Shown one piece after another: positions 1 to 6,010 of a stretch of DNA of 6,010 bases; position 1 is the first letter of the stretch, and every line of letters starts with the position of its first letter. Both the position numbers and the translations under genes were made by a program. The notes beneath the pieces were generated by a model that did not search any database, was not told the origin of the DNA, and was given only the letters and a program-made list of their open reading frames with translations. Origin of the DNA: an uncultured Flavobacteriaceae bacterium (GTDB lineage: Bacteria; Bacteroidota; Bacteroidia; Flavobacteriales; Flavobacteriaceae); NCBI GenBank assembly GCA_938074515.1, contig CALJFV010000103.1, forward strand, positions 1-6,010, in the 5' to 3' direction.

Positions 1-375
1 TTAGTTGAAAAGAACATTACCTTATTTTCTACTTGTGAGCATCACTTGTTGCCAATCGTAGGAAGAGCGCACATCGCTTACATCTCGAAGGGCACAGTCG
101 TTGGTCTTTCAAAAATGAATAGAGTTGTGGATTATTTCGCAAAAAGACCCCAAGTGCAGGAGCGGCTTAACATGCAAATTGTTCAGGAACTGCAGAAAAT
201 TTTAAACACTGAGGATGTTGCATGCGTTATTGACGCAAAACATTTATGTGTTAATTCTCGAGGGATCAGAGATATTGACAGTTCAACGGTAACCAGTGAA
301 TTTGGTGGTCAATTCAAAAATGACAAGGTTAAAAGAGAGTTTTTAGATTACATCAAACTCAACACTTCATTTTAA
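1..375 (+). CDS. folE: GTP cyclohydrolase I, 3' part (N-terminus outside the window)
   Basis: FolE is a cytosolic enzyme that converts GTP to 7,8-dihydroneopterin triphosphate, the first step towards tetrahydrofolate and other pterins. The reading frame is open from base 1, so the visible 124 codons are the C-terminal part of a protein usually about 220 residues long; roughly the first 100 residues lie to the left. The family zinc site is complete: STCEHH supplies Cys12 and His15 (E. coli Cys110 and His113), and [13 protein letters not shown] supplies Cys83 (E. coli Cys181). The spacing of 71 residues between the two cysteines and 41 residues from the second to the C-terminus equals that of E. 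coli FolE. The segment [20 protein letters not shown] is also typical. An apparent TTG start at 46 lies inside the active-site motif and is not a real start. The gene ends 20 nt before the ATG of cysS and is probably co-transcribed with it. The identification is very secure. Confidence 0.96.
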   Translation, partial: LVEKNITLFSTCEHHLLPIVGRAHIAYISKGTVVGLSKMNRVVDYFAKRPQVQERLNMQIVQELQKILNTEDVACVIDAKHLCVNSRGIRDIDSSTVTSEFGGQFKNDKVKREFLDYIKLNTSF

Positions 376-395
376 CATTGAATGATTCATCCGCG

Positions 396-1886
396 ATGAC
401 ATTGCCTAAATCAGAACATCGTAAACTTAGCATATATAATTCCTTGACCAAGGAAAAGGAATTATTTACACCATTAGTTCCTGAATTTGTGGGAATGTAT
501 GTTTGTGGGCCAACGGTTTACAACTACGTTCATCTGGGCAATTGTCGCACTTTTCTATCATTTGATTTAATCTACAGATATCTCAAACACCTCGGATATA
601 AAGTGCGCTATGTGCGCAACATCACTGATGCTGGGCACCTTGAAAACGATGCCGATTCAGGGGAAGATCGCATAGCAAAAAAAGCGAGAATCGAAGCCAT
701 TGAACCTATGGAAGTCGTGCAGCGATATACTGTTGATTTTCATGAAATCATGAGTGCATTTAATGCACTACCTCCTGATATAGAGCCCACGGCAACAGGG
801 CATATCATTGAGCAAATTCAAATTATTGAAAAAATTCTAGGCGCCGGCTATGCCTATGAAAAAAATGGATCAGTCTATTTTGACGTCATAAAGTTTAATG
901 AAGATCAGCAATATGGCAAACTAAGTGGACGCAAGATCGAAGATATGATTGCCAACACCCGAGAACTCGCGGCACAAAGCGAAAAAAAGAATCCCCAAGA
1001 TTTTGCCTTGTGGAAAAAGGCAGAACCCCAACATATCATGCGTTGGCCCTCTCCTTGGGGCGACGGATTTCCCGGCTGGCATTTGGAATGTACCGCCATG
1101 AGCACAAAGTATTTAGGAGAGACTTTTGATATACACGGCGGCGGAATGGACTTAAAATTCCCACACCACGAGTGTGAAATTGCCCAAGCCGAGGCATGCA
1201 ATAAGACCACTCCTGTACGATACTGGATGCATGCCAACATGCTCACACTAAATGGCAAGAAAATGGCTAAATCAACAGGCAATAATATTTTACCGAGGGA
1301 ACTTTTCTCCGGGAACAATGCTATTATGAGCCAACCGATTCGTCCTGCTGTCGCCAAATTCTTTATGTACCAGGCCCATTATCGCAGTATACTGGATTTT
1401 TCTGACCAAGCCATTTTGGCCAGTGAAAAAGGGTATCAAAGGCTCATGGAGGCAATGAATAAGCTTGAGTCTATCGAAGATTCAGATTCTTCAGATTACG
1501 CAATAGGCCCCTGGGTTGATTCGTGTTATGCCGCGATGAACGACGACTTTAACAGTCCGATTTTAATTGCACAACTTTTTGAAGCTGCCAAATGGATAAA
1601 TAATCTAAGTGAAGGTGGCGCTAAAATAACTCTTGACGACCTTGTTTTATTGAGAACCACAATGTGTGGTTTAGTTTATGACGTATTGGGACTACCCAAA
1701 GAAATGGAAGGACAAAATAATGGACAGCAACAACTTGATGCTGCTGTAAATTTATTGATCGACTTGCGGAATCAGGCCCGTGCCAATAAAGATTTCGCTA
1801 CCAGTGACGCAATTCGAGACCGTTTACAAGAAGCAGGGATACAGCTCAAGGACGGTAAAGAGGGGACGAGTTTTAGCTTAAGATAG
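396..1886 (+). CDS. cysS: Cysteinyl-tRNA synthetase
   Basis: This class I aminoacyl-tRNA synthetase charges tRNA-Cys with cysteine in the cytosol. From the ATG at 396 it has 496 residues, normal for the family. The catalytic fold shows the [14 protein letters not shown] block with the HIGH-type motif HLGN at 46-49 and a KMSKS-type loop KMAKS at 289-293. The zinc ligands that select cysteine are all present: Cys37, Cys232 (WHLECTAMS), His257 and Glu261 (PHHECEIAQ), with the same spacing between the last three as in E. coli (25 and 29). A helical DALR-type domain begins near MNDDFNSP (381-388), and the C-terminal end resembles family members ([15 protein letters not shown]). The frame is also open from a TTG at 378, only 2 nt after the folE stop, which would add six residues; I prefer the ATG because the extension is not conserved in proteins I recall. 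No clear ribosome binding site is seen for either. Cys50, next to HLGN, is slightly unusual. Confidence 0.97.
   Translation: MTLPKSEHRKLSIYNSLTKEKELFTPLVPEFVGMYVCGPTVYNYVHLGNCRTFLSFDLIYRYLKHLGYKVRYVRNITDAGHLENDADSGEDRIAKKARIEAIEPMEVVQRYTVDFHEIMSAFNALPPDIEPTATGHIIEQIQIIEKILGAGYAYEKNGSVYFDVIKFNEDQQYGKLSGRKIEDMIANTRELAAQSEKKNPQDFALWKKAEPQHIMRWPSPWGDGFPGWHLECTAMSTKYLGETFDIHGGGMDLKFPHHECEIAQAEACNKTTPVRYWMHANMLTLNGKKMAKSTGNNILPRELFSGNNAIMSQPIRPAVAKFFMYQAHYRSILDFSDQAILASEKGYQRLMEAMNKLESIEDSDSSDYAIGPWVDSCYAAMNDDFNSPILIAQLFEAAKWINNLSEGGAKITLDDLVLLRTTMCGLVYDVLGLPKEMEGQNNGQQQLDAAVNLLIDLRNQARANKDFATSDAIRDRLQEAGIQLKDGKEGTSFSLR
753..769. repeat. 17-bp near-perfect palindrome inside cysS
   Basis: AGTGCATT at 753-760 and AATGCACT at 762-769 are perfect reverse complements around a single T at 761. 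The shape is that of a dimeric protein-binding site and is not suited to an RNA hairpin, since a one-base loop cannot close. It lies inside the cysS coding region, over codons for MSAFNALP, where protein conservation constrains the bases, so chance is a good explanation. Confidence 0.4.
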
Positions 1887-1917
1887 GAATATTAGCTTGA
1901 AGCCGTTTTAACTATCG

Positions 1918-2160
1918 GTGATAATTTTTGAAATTAGATTTTTGTCATTATTCGCACAACCCTTAATTCTACTGATAAAGTGTTATCAATACTTTATTTC
2001 ACCATGGACGCCATCGACTTGTCGCTTCAACCCCACCTGCTCTCATTACAGTATTGAAGCCCTAAAAAAACACGGTGCATTACGCGGAAGTTGGCTCGCT
2101 ATGAGGCGTATCTCTCGATGTCATCCATGGGGCGGCTCTGGACACGATCCAGTGCCATAA
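1918..2160 (+). CDS. yidD: Membrane protein insertion efficiency factor YidD
   Basis: YidD is a small protein at the inner face of the cytoplasmic membrane that helps membrane proteins insert, in functional association with the YidC/Sec route. From the GTG at 1918 it has 80 residues; the family is usually 70-85. It opens with a hydrophobic, probably amphipathic helix (about 8-28, ending YFISPWTP). The family block follows: Cys35-Arg-Phe-Asn-Pro-Thr-Cys41-Ser with Tyr44, then [19 protein letters not shown], then Cys68-His-Pro-Trp and the signature end GGSGHDPVP. The three cysteines are typical of the family. An in-frame stop at 1909-1911 prevents a more upstream start. GTG at 1918 is the longest option; TTG at 1942 would give 72 residues, closer to flavobacterial relatives I recall. 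The gene starts 31 nt after cysS and ends 49 nt before lgt. In many other bacteria yidD sits with rpmH-rnpA-yidC, so this lgt-linked position is a different arrangement. Confidence 0.94.
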   Translation: MIIFEIRFLSLFAQPLILLIKCYQYFISPWTPSTCRFNPTCSHYSIEALKKHGALRGSWLAMRRISRCHPWGGSGHDPVP

Positions 2161-2209
2161 ACCTGCAGCATACAAAGGCTTTTTTTTATCTTTACCACAA
2201 ATAAACGCT

Positions 2210-3040
2210 ATGCTCCCATTTTTAGGTATTTATTGGGCCCCTTCAGAAGGCATCAATCTTGGATTTTACACCATTCAATACTACAGTTTGATGTTTGTAT
2301 TGGCCTTTTCATTAGGTTGGTATTTGATGAAAAAAATATTTATCCGCGAGGGTGTTGCGCTTGAAAAATTGGATAGCCTATTTATGTATATGGTTTTAGC
2401 CATCCTTATTGGAGCACGCCTTGGTCATGTCATTTTTTATCAGCCAGAACTCTTTCATGAAGATTTCTTTTCGGTGTTTTTACCGTTCAAGTTCAAAGGC
2501 GGTTTCGCCTTTACCGGCTTTCGAGGATTAGCGTCACACGGTGCCGCTATAGGGATCATTATCGCCATGTATTTATATCAAAAAAATGTACTCAAAGAAT
2601 CAATGCTGTGGCTTTTTGACCGAATTGTTATTCCCGTTGCCTCTGGGGCAGTCTTGGTGCGTATTGGTAATTTTATGAATTCAGAAATCGTAGGGCATCC
2701 AACAGGAACAGATTTTGGTGTGATTTTCGCCAATAATGGAGAGGACTTTGCGCGTCATCCCGCTCAATTGTATGAGTCTTTTGGATATGTATTTGTGTTT
2801 TTGATTTTGTATTGGACCTATTGGCACACCCAAAAAAGATTACAACAGGGTTACCTTTTTGGATTGTTTTTAGTTCTCTTGTGGTCGGTGAGATTTATTG
2901 TTGAGTTTTATAAGAAAAGTCAAGGTGGATTTGAATCTTCGCTAGGTAATTTACTCAGCACTGGGCAGTGGCTCAGTATTCCCTTTATCATAGCCGGAGT
3001 CGTTTTATTGCTGCGTGCGAAAAAAAATATTGCCTCATGA
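2210..3040 (+). CDS. lgt: Phosphatidylglycerol--prolipoprotein diacylglyceryl transferase
   Basis: Lgt is a polytopic inner-membrane enzyme that moves diacylglycerol from phosphatidylglycerol to the lipobox cysteine of prolipoproteins, the first step of lipoprotein maturation. The 276-residue product is of normal length. Family landmarks appear in order: the first membrane helix with IQYYSLMFVLAFSLGWYLM (22-40), GARLGHVIFYQPELF (68-82), RGLASHGAAIGI (105-116) with His110 matching E. coli His103, the Lgt signature RIGNFMNSEIVG (151-162) with Arg151, Asn154 and Glu159 matching Arg143, Asn146 and Glu151, then RHPAQLYES (182-190), and VRFIVEF (227-233) with Arg228 and Glu232 matching Arg239 and Glu243. 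About seven hydrophobic helices are visible, the last at about 254-268. The ATG at 2210 fits the family N-terminus. The stop overlaps the start of the next gene as ATGA, pointing to translational coupling with a predicted lipoprotein, a likely substrate. Confidence 0.97.
   Translation: MLPFLGIYWAPSEGINLGFYTIQYYSLMFVLAFSLGWYLMKKIFIREGVALEKLDSLFMYMVLAILIGARLGHVIFYQPELFHEDFFSVFLPFKFKGGFAFTGFRGLASHGAAIGIIIAMYLYQKNVLKESMLWLFDRIVIPVASGAVLVRIGNFMNSEIVGHPTGTDFGVIFANNGEDFARHPAQLYESFGYVFVFLILYWTYWHTQKRLQQGYLFGLFLVLLWSVRFIVEFYKKSQGGFESSLGNLLSTGQWLSIPFIIAGVVLLLRAKKNIAS
2495..2512. repeat. Perfect 7-bp stem, 4-base loop hairpin inside lgt
   Basis: AAAGGCG at 2495-2501 and CGCCTTT at 2506-2512 are exact reverse complements separated by the loop GTTT. 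In RNA this makes a compact hairpin over lgt codons 96-101 (Lys-Gly-Gly-Phe-Ala-Phe). No T-run follows, so it is not an intrinsic terminator. It may be a byproduct of the coding sequence or could slow ribosomes or protect the message from 3' decay. Confidence 0.5.
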
Positions 3041-3537
3041 AAAAGGTTATACGAATTGTTACGGTATTCGGACTTTTGGCCTTAACCGGAGTTACGGCTT
3101 GTAAAAACGATAAAAACGACAAGGTCCTCACTCGAGAAATTCCCTTTACCAAAGAAGGCACATTGAGCATTGTGCGCCCAACCAATGACTCACTTATCGC
3201 GACTTTGGATGTCGAAATCGCTGAAAGCGAATATGAAACTGCCACAGGACTTATGTATCGCAATTCAATGGAAGATCATCAAGCGATGCTCTTTATTTTT
3301 GATCGGGAATCACCACTGAGTTTTTATATGAAAAACACTCAATTTCCCATAGACATCATATACCTCGATAAAGACCTAAAAATTGTAGAAGTCTATCGAG
3401 ACGCCAAGCCTTTTGACCCCACCCCATTGCCCTCAGGGCGTCCCGCCAAATATGTTCTCGAAGTAAACGCGGGCATGGTTGCGCGCTGGAAATTACTCCC
3501 TATAGACCGGGCAGAATTTTCACGCGATAAGAAATAA
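3037..3537 (+). CDS. DUF192 family predicted lipoprotein of unknown function
   Basis: The 166-residue product starts with a lipoprotein signal peptide: Lys2-Lys3, a hydrophobic stretch (about 4-18), and the lipobox Val19-Thr-Ala-Cys22. After cleavage and lipidation, mature protein would begin Cys-Lys-Asn-Asp-Lys-Asn-Asp-Lys. A DUF192 (UPF0127) domain occupies roughly 40-158, shown by TGLMYRNSM (70-78), MLFIF (84-88), FYMKNTQFPIDIIYLD (96-111) and AKYVLEVNAG (137-146). DUF192 is a small beta-rich domain found widely in bacteria and archaea, with no established biochemical function that I know of; I assign none. The frame is open further upstream (a possible start at 2968), but ATG 3037 is chosen because it begins the signal peptide exactly and forms the ATGA overlap with the lgt stop. 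The TAA stop at 3535-3537 runs into the A-tract of the terminator. The protein is probably anchored in a membrane facing the periplasm; inner versus outer membrane cannot be decided from sequence. Confidence 0.93.
   Translation: MKKVIRIVTVFGLLALTGVTACKNDKNDKVLTREIPFTKEGTLSIVRPTNDSLIATLDVEIAESEYETATGLMYRNSMEDHQAMLFIFDRESPLSFYMKNTQFPIDIIYLDKDLKIVEVYRDAKPFDPTPLPSGRPAKYVLEVNAGMVARWKLLPIDRAEFSRDKK
3102..3119 (+). repeat. Tandem 9-bp duplication after the lipobox cysteine codon
   Basis: TAAAAACGA occurs twice in direct succession (3102-3110 and 3111-3119), in phase with codons, giving Lys-Asn-Asp-Lys-Asn-Asp right after Cys22 of the DUF192 lipoprotein. This is most simply a slippage or duplication event in the flexible tether of the lipoprotein, where length is weakly constrained. 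Confidence 0.75.
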
Positions 3538-3564
3538 AAAACCCCGCAGAAAGCGGGGTTTTTT
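3536..3564. terminator. Rho-independent terminator, apparently bidirectional
   Basis: A GC-rich stem CCCCGC (3542-3547) pairs with GCGGGG (3553-3558) across the five-base loop AGAAA. It is flanked by six A (3536-3541) on the left and six T (3559-3564) on the right, which can also pair to extend the stem to 12 bp. Read on the + strand it ends the group finishing with the DUF192 gene; the last two bases of that gene's TAA stop lie in the A-tract. Read on the - strand it has the same layout and would stop secDF transcription, whose stop codon is 43 nt away. A single shared terminator between convergent genes is the natural reading. Confidence 0.93.
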
Positions 3565-3580
3565 ATTTATGCTAAGTGGT

Positions 3581-3599
3581 CTAAAGACAACTCCTTTAG
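3581..3599. repeat. Short inverted repeat between the terminator and the secDF stop
   Basis: CTAAAG (3581-3586) and CTTTAG (3594-3599) are exact reverse complements with a seven-base spacer. It lies in the 43-nt gap downstream of secDF. The stem is AT-rich and weak and has no adjacent T-run in the secDF direction, so it is not convincing as a second terminator; it could be a small 3' structure of the secDF message or chance. Confidence 0.35.
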
Positions 3600-3607
3600 C
3601 TACATTT

Positions 3608-6010
3608 TTATTGATCTTCTTCCTCTTGTTTGTCGCTCAAATCTATTCCGCGTTTTTTGACCGTGTCAAAAAAGACAGGCGTTGCAATAAACAAAGACGA
3701 ATAAGTTCCCACAACAATACCGACAATCAAAGCAAAAATCAATCCTCTAATTGATTCTGCACCGAGTAAGAAAATAGTCAACAACACAATCAATGTCGTC
3801 AATGAGGTATTCAATGTTCTACTTAATGTACTGTTAAGGGCACTGTCGATGATTTTATTCATACGCCAGCTGCCGTGCTCGTTGAAAAATTCACGAATTC
3901 GGTCAAACACCACCACAGTATCGTTCAAGGAATAACCTATTACAGTCAAAATCGCTGCAATAAAAGATTGATCGATTTCCATATTAAACGGCATGAACTG
4001 GTGCGTCAATGAAAATACACCAAGAACAATCAACACATCGTGGAAAACGGCAGCGACCGCACCCAAACTAAATTGCCATCTTCTAAAACGCAACAAAATG
4101 TATAAAAATACAACCACTAAGGATCCAAGAACCGCCAAGAATGAAGACGATTTAATATCATCCGCGATGGTTGGCGAAACTTTATAGTATTCCATACGTC
4201 CAGCAATTTTGTTTTCCTCATCGGCAACAAAAGCCGCATAATCCATACCCTCAGGCAAGTGAGATTTCAAGGCCTCAAATAACATTTGCTCAATCTCCAC
4301 ATCGACCTCAGCTCCAGTTTCTTCAACTTTGTACTTGGTCGAAATCTTTAACTGATTGTTCCCTCCGTAAGTTTTGGCCTCGGCACTTTCAAATACGGCA
4401 ATGAGATCATTTTGAACCTCAAGGGCATTAACATCACGATCAAAACGAACGGTATAGGTACGCCCTCCGACAAAATCAATGCCTTGATTAAGTCCGTTTG
4501 TAAACAACGAACCAATACTCACCAAAATAAGGACTGCTGAAAAGGCATAAGCCACTTTTCTCTTGGCCAAAAATTTAATCGCCACATTGCTGAATAGATT
4601 CTTGGTAAAGGCAGTTGAACAGGTCAGGGATTTACCATTATAGGCAAAACGATCAATAAATAAACGCGTCACGAAAATTGCGGTAAACAATGAGGTACAG
4701 ATACCGATCAACAATGTAGTGGCGAATCCTTGGATTGGGCCAGTTCCGAATACAAGAAGAATCAGACCCGTAAGCCCGGTAGTAATATTGGCATCCAATA
4801 TTGAGGAAAGTGCATTACTAAAACCATCGTTGATGGAATCACGCTGTGACTTTCCTTTGGCTAGCTCTTCGCGAATACGTTCAAAAATAAGCACGTTAGC
4901 ATCCACAGACATACCAATAGTTAAAACGATACCGGCGATACCAGGTAAGGTTAGAACAGCACCCAGTCCTGCCAAAATTCCAAAGATGAACAATATGTTC
5001 ACTACCAAAGCAACGTTAGCAAATGCCCCTGCTTTACCGTAGTACATCATCATCCAAAGCAATACGATACTCAGTGCAATGATAAAAGAAAGGATACCGC
5101 TATCGATAGCCTCTTTTCCTAGAGTTGGCCCAACAACCTCAGCTTGGATGATATCGGCTGAAGCTGGTAGCTTACCTGCACGCAAAACGTTCGCTAAATC
5201 TTGTGCCTCCGGAATAGTGAAATCACCCGTAATCTCACTGCGACCACCAGAAATTTTTCCAGAACTCACTCCAGGAGCAGAATACACAACATCATCAAGA
5301 ACTACAGCGATTTGTGACTGATTGTTATAAGCATATTCGGTCATATCTTCCCAAATCTTTGCCCCAAGGCCATTCATTTGCATGGTCACAGAAACTCGAC
5401 CAGCTTGGGTATAAGACTGTTGTGCATCCACAATTACCCCGCCACTGAGTTCAGGAGTGTCCTCTCGGTTCCCTTTAATTGCATAAAGGCTAGTAATTTC
5501 CTCTCCAACTGATTCGTTGTATTCAGGAATACTCCACACGAATTTATAATAGCGTTGCTCTCCACTTAAAAGAGCGCGTACTTGCGGTTCTCTCAGATAT
5601 CCATTAATTACCGCTGTATCTTTCAATGAAAACGAGGCTAAGCCCGGATTACTGGCCCGAACGGGCAGTATTCTATTGAGCAAAGGACGCTCAAGCAATG
5701 GATCATTCGCGGCTACGACATCCTCACCGCCTAACAAATCAGACAGATCTTCTTCGTTTTCCTTTTGAGTTGCCTCCTCAGTTGCTGGGGCACGTTCCGC
5801 CAAAACATCCTTTAATTTTGTATCCGCATCAAGCAAGAAAGAAGTAATGCTTTCTTCTTTTACTACTTCCCAAAATTCAAGCTGTGCAGTACTTTGCAAT
5901 AATTTTTTAACACGCTCTACATCCTTAGCGCCCGGTAATTCAACGAGAATACGACCCGAATTTCCTAAACGCTGCAAGTTTGGTTGCGTCACCCCAAACT
6001 TATCGATACG
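3608..6010 (-). CDS. secDF: Protein translocase subunit SecDF, fused (5' end outside the window)
   Basis: SecDF sits in the inner membrane with SecYEG and uses the proton gradient to pull exported proteins to the periplasmic side. SecD and SecF are one chain here. The frame is open to the right edge (first visible residues RIDKFGVTQPN, a SecD P1 motif), so 800 residues are visible and about 190-210, including the first membrane helix, are missing. A GTG at 5992-5990 is internal and not the start. Numbering visible residues: the P1 region continues to about 300, with an acidic low-complexity stretch near 70-100; SecD membrane helices span about 304-455 with GMSVDANVLIFERIREE, whose Asp370 corresponds to the essential SecD aspartate (Thermus Asp340). 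SecF begins near 475, has a periplasmic P4 region at about 510-615, then five helices with GYSLNDTVVVFDRIRE (Asp697, like Thermus Asp637) and LSRTLNTSLTT (Arg731, likely Thermus Arg671). The tail is acidic. All key proton-path residues are present. It converges on the DUF192 gene. Confidence 0.97.
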   Translation of the reverse strand, partial: RIDKFGVTQPNLQRLGNSGRILVELPGAKDVERVKKLLQSTAQLEFWEVVKEESITSFLLDADTKLKDVLAERAPATEEATQKENEEDLSDLLGGEDVVAANDPLLERPLLNRILPVRASNPGLASFSLKDTAVINGYLREPQVRALLSGEQRYYKFVWSIPEYNESVGEEITSLYAIKGNREDTPELSGGVIVDAQQSYTQAGRVSVTMQMNGLGAKIWEDMTEYAYNNQSQIAVVLDDVVYSAPGVSSGKISGGRSEITGDFTIPEAQDLANVLRAGKLPASADIIQAEVVGPTLGKEAIDSGILSFIIALSIVLLWMMMYYGKAGAFANVALVVNILFIFGILAGLGAVLTLPGIAGIVLTIGMSVDANVLIFERIREELAKGKSQRDSINDGFSNALSSILDANITTGLTGLILLVFGTGPIQGFATTLLIGICTSLFTAIFVTRLFIDRFAYNGKSLTCSTAFTKNLFSNVAIKFLAKRKVAYAFSAVLILVSIGSLFTNGLNQGIDFVGGRTYTVRFDRDVNALEVQNDLIAVFESAEAKTYGGNNQLKISTKYKVEETGAEVDVEIEQMLFEALKSHLPEGMDYAAFVADEENKIAGRMEYYKVSPTIADDIKSSSFLAVLGSLVVVFLYILLRFRRWQFSLGAVAAVFHDVLIVLGVFSLTHQFMPFNMEIDQSFIAAILTVIGYSLNDTVVVFDRIREFFNEHGSWRMNKIIDSALNSTLSRTLNTSLTTLIVLLTIFLLGAESIRGLIFALIVGIVVGTYSSLFIATPVFFDTVKKRGIDLSDKQEEEDQ

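Noticed and set aside
905..1357. 150-codon open frame on the - strand inside cysS
   Set aside because: It is fully antisense to conserved CysRS catalytic sequence, including the zinc site and KMAKS loop. The translation resembles no family I know, so it is a shadow of cysS.
1923..1930. AATTTTTG at the start of yidD as a -7 promoter element
   Set aside because: It mismatches the first base of TAnnTTTG, has no clear TTTG upstream, and overlaps the probable coding start.
2134..2156. Hairpin GGC-T-CTGGA / TCCAG-T-GCC at the 3' end of yidD, considered as a terminator before lgt
   Set aside because: No T-run follows it directly, and the bases encode the conserved GGSGHDPVP tail, which explains the sequence. 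The T8 run at 2180-2187 is too far away.
2164..2209. Possible Bacteroidota-type promoter before lgt (TATCTTTA at 2187-2194 against TAnnTTTG)
   Set aside because: The last base of the -7 element does not match, there is no TTTG at the expected -33 spacing, and a start point would leave almost no leader before the ATG. It is not strong enough to annotate.
2968..3036. In-frame upstream extension of the DUF192 gene
   Set aside because: It would place 23 residues, encoded within the lgt C-terminus, before a perfect lipoprotein signal peptide. The ATG at 3037 is the obvious start.
3569..3754. 61-codon + strand frame just after the terminator
   Set aside because: From codon 14 on it is antisense to the secDF 3' end, and its later residues are low-complexity polar. 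No start signal or family resemblance is seen.
3993..5321. Several short + strand frames (3993-4187, 4171-4404, 4719-5042, 5079-5321)
   Set aside because: All are antisense to conserved SecDF sequence and show no recognisable domain.

Overview
The window looks like ordinary chromosomal DNA from a member of the Bacteroidota, most likely class Flavobacteriia. The evidence is AT-rich DNA, near-absence of Shine-Dalgarno sequences, a single-chain SecDF fusion, an FolE tail and a CysRS whose wording is close to flavobacterial proteins as I remember them, and a small DUF192 lipoprotein. The organism call rests on recalled family sequences, not on a search.

Layout. Positions 1-3537 hold five genes on the + strand: the 3' part of folE (GTP cyclohydrolase I, cut by the left edge), cysS (cysteinyl-tRNA synthetase), yidD (membrane-protein insertion efficiency factor), lgt (prolipoprotein diacylglyceryl transferase) and a DUF192 lipoprotein. 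Gaps are short (20, 31 and 49 nt, then a 4-nt ATGA overlap), so one transcript is plausible. A strong, nearly symmetrical terminator hairpin at 3536-3564 closes this group. Beyond it, on the - strand and running off the right edge, is secDF, which meets the + strand group tail to tail. No stretch over 300 bases lacks a gene.

How the genes relate. The first two are housekeeping genes (pterin/folate supply and translation). The remaining four all concern the cell envelope. SecDF uses the proton gradient to assist Sec export, YidD is linked to membrane-protein insertion, Lgt adds diacylglycerol to lipoprotein precursors, and the DUF192 protein is itself a predicted lipoprotein and so a likely Lgt substrate, encoded in direct overlap with lgt.

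Novelty. I found no mobile element, CRISPR array, RNA gene or unknown multi-gene system. The part with most unexplained biology is the lgt-DUF192 pair: the family is widespread, its function is not established, and here it appears translationally coupled to the enzyme that should lipidate it. The other findings are small: start-codon choices, three inverted repeats, and a 9-bp tandem duplication just after the lipidated cysteine.
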